Positions 1 through 10,129 of a stretch of 64,000 nucleotides of DNA are shown piece by piece (the first letter of the stretch is position 1; every line of letters begins with the position of its first letter). The notes beneath the pieces are model-generated. The model searched no databases, had not been told where the DNA came from, and saw nothing but the letters and a program-made list of their open reading frames with translations. The stretch comes from Bradysia coprophila (lineage: Eukaryota; Arthropoda; Insecta; Diptera; Sciaridae). A program made the translations under genes and the position numbers. Location: the NCBI RefSeq assembly GCF_014529535.1, contig NW_023503313.1, positions 186,001-250,000 of the forward strand. The letters are read 5' to 3'.

Positions 1-451
1 AAGGAGTTAGAAGAAATCTCAGAGTCTTAGTAGTTAGAATTTGTAGATTTCATTCAATTTATTAAAGGAAAATGCGCAAAAAAAGACTGCTCACAATAAT
101 GACGCAGCCAGTAAAAAAGCGATCTTTTCTAAAATTAAATTTACAATAAATAAAAATCATCTATCCTGCTTTTCCCTAATGTGCCCAAAATACAGGCAGC
201 GTTTCCACGTTGGATAGCGATTGAAATTCGTTGCAAAAGATAGTCCTTTGATCTAACCTCAGTAGTTAAGTAGTTAGAAAGTGCAGGAATTTTGCGGAAT
301 CAAGATTAGCACAATAACACAACGTCAACGTATTTCAGTTATATATACATTTATTCTCAAAAGAACAACACTGTCATTACATTAATGATTGCCAAATGAC
401 ACAGTATACTCAACATGTATGAATAATTTAATTGTTTTGATTTCGTTTGAT
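1..451. other. non-coding sequence, may include the retroelement 3' UTR
   Basis: No open frame of note. The part next to the stop codon is probably the 3' untranslated region of the adjacent retroelement. The short motif GTAGTTAG occurs near both ends of this stretch but is too short to be called a target-site duplication. Confidence 0.4.
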
Positions 452-2137
452 TTATGTCCGTCCCGGATCATAAGTGTGATTGTGTAATATTCGACAACTG
501 CCTCTCACCACTTCCGTTACAATCTCTTGAATCACTGACTTATTAATTTTGAATTTTTGACAGAATTCCGCAAAAAATTTTGGTATTGTTCCTCTAGCAC
601 CCACCATGAGACCGATTACACTTAATTGTTTCAGTTTTAATTTGGTTTGAATATCGGCTATACATGGTTCGTATAATCGTTTCTTTTCTTCGTTCACTGA
701 CTCTGGTTGATTTTCGTCGCTTTCGAATCGAACTGTAGGATCCAATATATATCCATTTCGACTGTCTTCGTTGTATATGACTAAATCCACTCGTCTAATT
801 GATCCGTCTGTACTGATACAAGTAAATTCTACCAACACTGTCCAATTTTTGCGTAATTCGTTTGCAAGCTGATTCACCACTCTGTTGTGTCTGTTATGCC
901 GTAAAAGTTCACCCTGGGGACATGATCCTAGAACGTTTGAAAGTGTTTCGATCTCGTTGCACGAATCAATTCGACAACGGTTTGTTCCGGAGCTTCTACC
1001 AGGAATAACTCTTACTGCTGCAACATTTCCAACCATCTTTAAATACGTTATCCATTCCGATGTTGTTAGTCCGTGTTTTTCGTAGATTAATCGATTTAAT
1101 TTTGGACTCTCTTGAAACAATACGACCCCTTTGCCTTTACTTTTTAACCTTTGCCAATCTTCATATTCTCTCTTTCTTAATTCAGATCTTACCAGTTCAG
1201 ATGGCTTCCTTGTTCTCGTTTCTTCATTGTCTAAGAAGTCCGTTGGTATGCTTAATTTTCTCAGGCAAATCATCATTTCTTTTTCTAAATCACGCACCTC
1301 GTTCACAATTGGGTGATTTGACTTAATGAGAACCAAAATGGCATTGATGTTCTGTATGTAAGCTTCCCATTCTACTCGAATTAATGAGAGACCTTTCATG
1401 GAAGTGCAGGAGTACAACATGTTATTCGGAGTGTCATCGGGAATTTGCAGTATTTCTTTGATCGCATGACGAATGATTTTATCCACATTTTCCAAAAAGC
1501 TCTTTTTCAGTTTGTTCAATGGTGCTGTTTGGAACTGATAAGTTAAAGTTGGAAAGATGCACATGTTTATGATCTTCATTTTCTGATCGGGTCTCAAAGT
1601 CACTGTAGATACTATTTTGTCCAATTTACTATTTAAATTTTGAATCGTTTTTTCCTCGTCGAAAGTTATTTCATCTGCAAATGTTACACCCAAATATCGA
1701 ATGGTTTCATTCAACTTCAACGCCGGTATCGTGATTTCTTCATTAACGTATAGATTTTCTGTGTTTAGCTTTCCATTCTGAATCACAATTGCTATCGATT
1801 TTTCATAATTGATTTCTAATCCTATTCGATTGAAGTTATTTAAATAACGGTAAACCGTTTCAGTTATTAAGAATGATGCAGATTCTCTCGAGTTTCCAAA
1901 TATTCCAGTATCATCGGCAAAGGCCAAGTTAGTAATTGGCTCCAATTGATCAGCAATTTTGTAACCATATTTCTGTTTAATTTCAATTTCATTTAGCTCA
2001 TCCAATACGATTTTTGTTGCAGCATTAAACTTCTGAGGAGACGTTGGTGCACCCTGCAATATACCACAATTGAATTGAATGCTTCTTGATAAACCGTTTT
2101 TAGTTTTAGTACAAGTCTGAATAAGAGAATGGTGCAA
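452..2137 (-). mobile_element. 5'-truncated non-LTR retrotransposon, RT fragment plus restriction-like endonuclease
   Basis: Open frame of about 561 residues. The N-terminal part is the second half of a reverse transcriptase: LQGAPTSP block near residue 28, catalytic FADDT near residue 73, and a thumb region after it. The C-terminal part carries a Cys/His cluster (CRIDSC...GSCPQ...RHNRH) followed by RRVDLVIY...YILDPTVRFE and GARGTIPKFF. That arrangement, a zinc knuckle then a PD-D/E-type endonuclease downstream of the RT, is the layout of R2-type elements that cleave and prime reverse transcription at a target site. The frame opens on TTG with in-frame similarity continuing a few codons upstream to a TGA, so the ATG, the N-terminal DNA-binding region and the RT motif with the first catalytic Asp are missing. 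It is therefore probably a dead 5'-truncated copy, although the remaining frame has no stops, which suggests a young insertion. I could not define the 3' end or a target-site duplication. Confidence 0.85.
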
Positions 2138-3200
2138 TTTTCGAACTTCTACGAGACAACCTCAAATTTATTTATTTTCACGACCATGTTTTGATTACTC
2201 TCAAACCAATTCTTTTCTTTCGACATAATTTTCTTTATCTCTTGATGATACTCATTTTAATTTATTCATCAGCATACAGTTGACATAAACAAGTATAAAC
2301 ACAGTTCTGATTTGTTTGTGTGTGTGATTCAGAACAGCTGAAGTAAATTCATGCTGAAATTTAATTACCTCTGACTGTTTTCCATATCCGTTGCTAGCAT
2401 GTCTTAGTAGGGGGGTAGTTCCACAGAGCAGGGCCGGAATGGCTACCAAAAAGCGCATCGGGCGAATTCGCTGAAAAAGGCTCAGAGGCGCCTAAATAAA
2501 CTTTATTGGTTTGAGGAGCGCCAAAAAGTAAAAGGCGCATCGGGCATTGCAAATGAATATCTTGATAAAAAGTCTTTACTTCATTTTTTGCATACATTTT
2601 GTTCACTGTCTGACACCTGTCTCGAAATACGTTTTTACTGGTCAGTGCAAAGGGTTTCTGGAACCGTTTGAATGCCAATTTTAAGCTCAATCCAAGACTC
2701 TACCTTAATTACTCAGTTTTTCCGATTTATTGTCATCTCTAATTGTTGATAATTCGTCGAACGCTTTAATAACGCTTTACATGTATAATGCGCCGTAAAC
2801 TTCCTTTTTTGGTGTAATGAAAAAATTCTCTCAATACAAACTTAATGTTCGTTCATATATGAAGTTTTTCTATACCTCAAACAACATTTATTAAATTTGC
2901 AGTTATTCACTTTTGTACGCTACATTATCCGTTACACAATTTTGTTTGTGAGTTATCTACACATCAAGAATTCGTATTTTTCGGTAAACAAAATCGTCTT
3001 GTATATATATATATATATATATGTTATGTTATGTCTCGCGCCGTAGATGTATAATATACGTATGTACACATAACGTACAATTTACGTGTATTGTATAATA
3101 TTCTAATAAGACGTTCCAATGCTGCGAATAAGATTTATTTTTAGAGAATTAGAATTTTCGTTGTGTGACAGATGATGCTATAATTAGAATTGGTTTTCAA
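2138..3200. other. intergenic AT-rich DNA with an hAT-like terminus and a TA microsatellite
   Basis: No supported gene. A CAGGGCCGGAATGGC sequence begins at 2429 and resembles an hAT terminal repeat. It is followed by two copies of GCGCATCGGGC and a GGCGCC/GGCGCTCC-type inverted pair up to about 2545. A TA dinucleotide run lies at about 3003-3022. No matching right terminus for the hAT-like end was found. Confidence 0.4.
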
Positions 3201-3273
3201 GCCCGGCTAGCTCAGTCGGTAGAGCATGAGACTCTTAATCTCAGGGTCGTGGGTTCGAGCCCCACGTTGGGCG
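3201..3273 (+). tRNA. tRNA-Lys (anticodon CTT)
   Basis: A 73-nt cloverleaf. The acceptor stem is GCCCGGC paired with GTTGGGC plus discriminator G. The D arm is GCTC...GAGC, the anticodon stem-loop carries CTT at 3234-3236, and the T arm is CGTGG GTTCGAG CCACG-like. Internal Pol III promoter boxes are visible: A box TAGCTCAGTCGG at 3208 and B box GGTTCGAGCCC at 3252. There is no intron. The sequence decodes AAG lysine codons. A T10 run follows after three bases. Confidence 0.97.
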
Positions 3274-3276
3274 CAA

Positions 3277-3286
3277 TTTTTTTTTT
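3277..3286 (+). terminator. RNA polymerase III terminator of tRNA-Lys
   Basis: Run of ten T residues starting three bases after the tRNA discriminator base, the usual Pol III stop signal. Confidence 0.85.
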
Positions 3287-3836
3287 ACGTTATCGTTTTT
3301 TTATGAGTCAACGTGATAAATCTGCATTCAATGTTCGTCTATATTTGCCCTTTTCCGTTGTTTTTTTTTCGGTTCATACCACCGCTGGTGGAATTTTTTA
3401 TGAACTTTTAAAATACATTTGGATGTAGACTTATTTTGGTAAATAGTTGATAACATTGTATTTCATATATGGTGTGAGATATTCCAAAAATATTTATCTA
3501 ATCGATTAGGGCTATGTGTTAATAAACGTAAATTTTATTGAACCAAAAAAAAAACGGATCGAATGTCTTGATATTAATGTAGGTATGTAAGGCAGTGAGT
3601 TAAAACTTAAAAGATGTAAATTGAATTACTTCCCCTTGCAATATTTTTGAAAAAATGTGGTCCACCAGTACCCTTCTATTGTATCTTATCCATTTTTTTC
3701 CTTTTCTTTACACAGGAAACTAAAGAAGAAACAAGAACGAATCTGCAAAACATTGTACAAACGACTAATTCAATTCCCTGAATGTCAAAAAGTGCTCGGT
3801 GTACCCGTCTATCGATCGTTATTTGATGGTGGCGAT

Positions 3837-6437
3837 ATGAACTATCCATGGCCGAGTAATGAATCAACAATCGAATGGAGTTATAGCAACATTACCATCA
3901 ATGGATCGGATATTTATTGGAACGGTAATCAAACACCTACGACTGAAAATAATAACGGACCTACACAAGTACTGCCACCATTTGAACTATGGCAAACGAT
4001 ATTGATTGCCATTAGTCTGGCAATATGTATTATATTAACGGTTGGCGGTAATATTTTGGTGCTTCTAGCTTTTATCGTTGACCGAAATATTCGACAACCG
4101 AGCAATTATTTCATTGCATCATTGGCAGCGACTGATATGTTAATAGGTATGTTGAGTTTTGGCAAGACATTACAGACTTTGATTTCCATAAAGATAATTT
4201 GAAATTTTCGTTTTGCTCAATCAGGTACTGTGTCTATGCCCTTTTACACGGTGTACGTGCTAATGGGCTATTGGGACTTGGGTCCTCTACTCTGTGATTT
4301 ATGGTTATCGGTTGACTACACCGTTTGTCTCGTGTCCCAATACACAGTACTGCTAATAACGGTGGACCGATTTTGTTCAGTAAAAATCGCAGCAAAGTAC
4401 AGAAGTTGGCGTACCAAAAATCGAGTTATTTGGATGGTGACCATAACGTGGATTATTCCAGCGTTGCTATTTTTCACATCTATTTTTGGATGGGAACATT
4501 TTATCGGATATCGGGATCTGTTGCCGGGACAGTGTGCAGTTCAATTTTTAAAAGATCCCGTTTTTAATACTGCACTCATCATTGGCTATTACTGGACAAC
4601 ATTGGTCGTTCTTTTCATTCTCTATGGCGGCATCTACAAAACCGCCTACGATATGCAAAAACGCAGCGAAGCCAAACAAAGAAAAATGCAGTCTATGGTG
4701 GCATTGAGTGCCGGTGCTATGACGGGAATGGCTGGTAGAGCGGCAGGAATAGGTATTTCAAAAACTCAGAGTACACTGTTGAGTCAAGAGAAACCACGAC
4801 CTATAGCGTCGGTAGCACAATCGTCCCTTCCTCAATCAAACATGACATCTTCTTCGTCTTCAAATCAAATAATTGAACAGAGTCAAAAACCATCCGTGCC
4901 AAAGGTAACGAAAGAGAATAACGATGGCCGATCGCGAAGTCGTACGAAACGAAACCAGAACGAGGGCGATAAGAATGAAAGATCCAGCAGTCCTGCCTTC
5001 GATTCTGACGATGATAGTTCAGCGAATGTTGCCCAGCAACAGTCGTTATCAAAGAAACGATCATCGATAGCCGGAATTTTTGTGCAAGCTCAAATGCCGG
5101 TTTTAAATCCATGCATCAATGGAACTGTGAAAACCACAACCACTCCGACAAAATCCAATGAATTATACCCAGGTATTCCGCCAGTTCCTCCTCGAAAAAG
5201 TATAACTCCAAGCGTGAAGAACGATGCCTTATCGAGAATAAATGAAATTTGCTTATTGGATTCGGAGAACAGAACCCCATCCGAAATGCAACAAGTCGTT
5301 CCATTGCAACCGACACCTATTCAATCTCCCATTTCACCAAAAGACATAGCTCCACCTGAACCGACAAACTCACAGGAACAGATTCGACTGTCTCATGAGA
5401 TTCTACCGCCGCCAGACGAATTTCTTAGTAGTCCGATTTCAGGTGGTTCTCCATCTCAATCGGAAAGACCGAACCATTTAGTTGTAAGCACCAACAGTGA
5501 TATAACAATGACAAATGATGTTCTCGGAGGAATGGATGGTGCGGATCTACGATTTATGGACGAAAGTTCTGTAATTGCATCGTCACCACAAAATGAAAGT
5601 CCTGTATCGTCAATACGACTACCCCAACAGCACAAATCACCCGCCAAATCAACAAATGCCAATATAGCTAATCCGTCATTGCTGCAAAAAGCACTTATTA
5701 AAGCTACCGCACAATCAAAACAACCATCACCAGCTGTCCTACTCAACACACTGGACTATCAAACATCACCAACAAATTCACAGCCTTCGGAAACATTCAA
5801 TAAATTCAATACAACTGTTAGCGTTACAGAAAAGCCGGACCGACCAATAACAGCGATCGTTACATCTCGTCAAACATCGAATTTGGATGGCGTATCTAAC
5901 AATATAACATGCACTGAAGCATCGGGTACTATAACGAAAAGTACTGTCCTAGCGCAAACTTCAAACGCTGCTACAATTATGGCTGTAACAACAACTGTAG
6001 ATTTAAGGAAACCTAAAATGGCATCTGTTGCACCGGCCGCAACTGCTCCGTCAACATCAAATACTTCCGACAAGCCGGAACAATCCTCTAAACGTGATTT
6101 TATTCGATCGATTGGCAAACGGTTGAAGGGCAAAAAGAAAGTACCGCCGAATGCTGGCCGACAAAAATCCAAGTCTGAAAATCGTGCGCGCAAAGCATTT
6201 CGAACCATTTCGTTTATACTGGGAGCATTTGTTGCCTGTTGGACACCCTATCATGTGCTTGCCTTAGTCGAAGGATTCTGTGCGGATCCACCGTGCACCA
6301 ACGGACATTTGTACATGTTTTCGTATTTTTTATGTTATGCAAATAGTCCAATGAATCCATTTTGTTATGCAATGGCTAATCAGCAGTTCAAAAAGACATT
6401 TACGCGAATACTCAAGGGTGATCTGCATATGACTTAG
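3837..6437 (+). CDS. mAChR-B: muscarinic acetylcholine receptor, insect B type (GPCR)
   Basis: Two coding exons, 3837-4146 and 4225-6437, joined across a 78-bp GT-AG intron that splits a glycine codon in TM2; product about 840 residues. Class A GPCR: N-glycosylation sites NES, NIT, NGS, NQT within residues 8-33; TM1 about 52-79 with GNILVLL; TM3 about 125-150 with the amine-binding Asp (LSVDYTVC, about 134); Cys 127 pairs with the Cys of GQCAVQF in loop 2; TM6 [16 protein letters not shown]7 NSPMNPFCY. The TM2-TM5 sequence ([47 protein letters not shown]) is the insect B-type signature, a group known to couple to Gi/o. The E/DRY motif reads DRF. Loop 3 is about 510 residues, Ser/Pro/Thr-rich, with a basic patch before TM6. 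The start is the first ATG after a strong acceptor at 3714-3715. The frame is open back to that acceptor, so an upstream coding exon is not excluded. Confidence 0.92.
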
Positions 6438-9400
6438 GTAATTATAAATTTTTGTAAAAACAAAAAAATTTTAGAAAAAAGAAACATCAAATTTTGGTCA
6501 ATTTGGTAAACGTAATACTCAAAGTAAACTTACTAAATTAATGTACACTTGATGTCATGTTGCAGAATATAGAAAAACAAAATTATTTATTTTGGAATCA
6601 ACGGCAATATTTTGAAATTTCTCTCGATAATTTAACACTCTAGAATTTACGCTTAATTTCCAATTTTCCATACGATCTTCAACTATGTTTAGGCGTCTTC
6701 TATTTTAGTGCAGTAAATTAGGACCACACTTATTAGGAATCTCAAAAATTCAAAACCCTTTTCACTTCTAACTGTAGCTACTACACATAGCAACGCAAAA
6801 GAGACCTAATCAAACCTAATTCAATATTTTTCTTTTGTTATACTGTCAAACTTTAATTAGTTTTCTTTCGCGTCGCTATTGTGATAGCTAAGTCTTATCG
6901 TAAATATTTCTTAATAATTGAACGATTCTGGCGGTACTGCTGGACCTAACTTGGTGGTCATGATTTTCAATATTTTTGGAATTTTTTATCATTTTTTTCC
7001 ATTAGCTGGAGACTCCAATTTTGTTTTAAAAATTTTAAGGAATCTGGCCACGATTTCAAGCAGGAAATTAAGACTTAAGGCAAGAAGGTTTCCTTATGGG
7101 AATCATATTAGCTCATCAGATTCTAGAACGAGCTTCCGAAAAGTTATAATTGGAGGCCAAGAAGATTCTACATACTGTTTAAGCTGGGAAAATCCCCTAT
7201 TAATATCCCTTCTTGAACAGCACATCGTGTAGTGCATTGAACAAAAATTTTACACATACTAGAAATTATGATAGGATTTTTAGCTGTCCCTGACCACCTG
7301 ACGCCCTACACGGGCTCCTGGCGGCAACAGGAGAGCTACCATGATTTGCGTGAAGACCGGGAACGGAAACAAAGCATCAACAGATCTATGTTTCGATATC
7401 TTCACTGATCGTGCCAAACTGATAAGTCCATCTAGCTTTCCCTAAAAGTGCAAGTATCTCAAGAATTGATTCATATGGATATTGTTGTGGTTCAGACTTC
7501 CAGACATCTATTTTGACATTAAGTCCTAAACTACTGGTCTTTCAGCATATTTCTCTAAATTTTCTTTTGTTTGTGCGTTCTAACTCACTCTAATAACAGC
7601 AGTCATTACATTGAAGTGCCAGTGTGCCAGTGTTCGAACATATGTCGTTATTTCATTGATAATTTTTTTTATGAATGGAAGAACAATTTATGTCCGGCTT
7701 ATCATAAATGTTTGGAGTCTGGTACACTGACCTTACATTAATGAGAGTAAAATTGACAATATGACTAAGTTGAAAAGGATAGGTACACGTTTACAGTTTG
7801 AAAAATGTTTTCTTACGACCTCCAGCATACATTTTAATCTGTCGATCAGAAGTTCATTGCTTCCGAGGAATTCGATAAAAGTAAGGGAGTAGATAAAATT
7901 GTATTTTCCTTAAGGCCCGAACCATATAAACTCTTCGATCATAATTTACTGCAGTAAATCATTCGACCCTTTTCGAAATCTATATCACAAACTCTTTTCG
8001 CGCTAAATTTGAACCATTTCTCTATTAGCCTAGGGCACGACCGCAAAATATACGATCTCAGTCTTTGTTGCGAAATAATAAATCACCAATAAATCAAAAA
8101 TTAACAACCGAATTTATATTCACATCACCTCTGAGCCAATCCATTTAATCTATAGATACAGCTGGATGTCAATGACTTCCAAATTGATATTCTTTTTTTG
8201 CAAATTTGCAAGTCATCTGAATTGTCGAAAGTAAATAAATTATAAAATTGGGGCTCAGTAAGTACGGTTAAAAAAGGAATTTGTGGTCGATTCTTGCGTT
8301 GAGAGGATGTAATAATAATTTTTTTAGTCATTCGTCCGTTCATTATTCGAATCAAGAAAACCAATTAAAAAAATGGGATAGGTAAATACATTCTCGTTGT
8401 TCGTTTTAGTGATATAAATATAAAAATATAAGAAAGAGAAAATTTGGAAAAAAAACTTTTAGGATATTAATTGTATGATAGTCGATATTCGCATATGTAT
8501 ATCAGTTATTTAGTGTTATAATAGACAATAAATGAAATGAAATTGTTACACAAAAGAAAATAAAAAATTTAATTAAATGAGAAAAACGTGGACAAGAAAG
8601 AACTTTTTTATAATTTGATGTTGTTACATGAAAGAGTTAGAATTTGATTATATGGAGCAAAAAATGAATAAAAAAATTAGGGCGAAGAAGAAGAAAACAA
8701 AGTTTTAAAAAAATCAATTAATCAAGTAGTTGCGCTTTTTTGTAATATACTACACTCATTCCAACAAAGAAAACATCAAAAATTCCATTGTAATTTACCA
8801 TAAAAGCATAATCTTATGTGGTAGCTGCTAAATTTTTTTTTTTGAATAATGAAACTTTTGTTTTTCATTTATTGAAATAACTCCTTAAGTAAAGAAAAAC
8901 AACTGTAAAATATTTCGCAAAAGTAAAAAAAAAAGAAAACCGTTGAACCAATGAAAATATGAATGGTTTCTGTGTTATACATTATTTATATCTGCCTTTC
9001 AAAATGGAATGAAATGTTTTTTTTTATTTTTGTTATATGTATTACAATTTCAAACAATGTGTTCATCACCGTACGCCCTATACGTACTCTATCCTCTTGT
9101 TCACGAATGGTTTTATTCATCCATTTGGCGGTAAAATACATTTTCCTTTTCAATTACTTTTCAATGTAAGTATCATTGTGGTGCAATGAGTTGTGGAAAA
9201 AGCTTTTAAAGTTCCTCTTCATTTAAGCGCACACAAACACAGAACACACCGAAAACAACCAGCCGTTGTTTGCTGGCTTCAAAATGCATTTAATAAAAAT
9301 ATATTTATTTTAATGCCGTATCTCTGTAGTATACTGAGTAAATATACAACTGTTCAAGTGCTGGCATTCCAATTGCATGTAATTAAAAAATTTAAGCCAG

Positions 9401-9748
9401 CAATAATAAGAGCAACAAAGTTGTTCGAGAAAAGAAGGTAATACCATTGCAAAAACTTAAATTGAGTTTAGCTTAGTTTATTCAACGCTTCGTTATTCAA
9501 TTAAAAGTGAGATATCGCCGTGTTCATTTTGCAGGGGAAATGAAAGTTATTTATGTGAAGCATTTTATCGCTGCTTCTTTAGGCCCTTATTGTCTCATCT
9601 ATCTTATGAAACGAAACAGCTCGAGTGTCTAGAAAATCATTTATCACCGAGTTGCATACAACGTATTGCTCAATAACGAAAGTTTTACTTTTCTCAACTC
9701 AGTGACGAAATGTGAAGCTTAGGCGGTTTATTTTAGAAAAACTCGTTG

Positions 9749-9842
9749 ATAAATGCTTTTTTACGGACACGATGTATATTGTCACACTCGGCCGCGGCCA
9801 CGGTCGACAAACTACACGTCTTGTGACTAAAAAAGCATTTAT
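9749..9842. repeat. 94-bp hairpin with GC-rich loop
   Basis: Perfect 15-bp terminal inverted repeat (ATAAATGCTTTTTTA and its complement). Partial complementarity continues inwards and the loop is centred near the palindrome GGCCGCGGCC at 9790-9799. The GC-rich loop stands out from the AT-rich surroundings. It may be a short inverted-repeat element; no target duplication was seen. Confidence 0.45.
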
Positions 9843-10092
9843 AATAGTTATGTATGCAATATAGCAGCACTTTGTGCGCCAAATTTTGAAGTGTTGACTA
9901 TTTTCTCGATTCTTAAAAATTCTTTGAAAATTCTTGAAAAAATAAAGAATTTTCGAGAATTTAATTCCAAAAATAGGCTGATATGATACAACCATATATC
10001 ACGGTATAATCATTCATATTCCATCTGTTACGTTTATGGTTACAACTATTTTCTTATTTTCGATAGAAAATATTTTACTTCATTTGTATGAA

Positions 10093-10129
10093 CAGGCTTG
10101 GACTGGTCATATATGGCCATCCGGCCCTG
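10093..10129. mobile_element. minimal hAT-like element or excision remnant (37 bp)
   Basis: A near-perfect palindrome that begins CAGGCTTGGACTGG and ends with the complement of CAGGGCCGGATGGCC. It is flanked by TGTATGAA on the left and TGTTTGAA on the right, an 8-bp duplication with one mismatch, as expected for hAT transposition. In effect both termini are present with almost nothing between them. Confidence 0.5.

Noticed and set aside
3165..3428. 87-codon frame across the tRNA gene
   Set aside because: Shadow of the tRNA; no coding evidence.
6918..7232. 104-codon plus-strand frame after the receptor gene
   Set aside because: No recognisable domain, AT-driven composition and no splice or promoter context.
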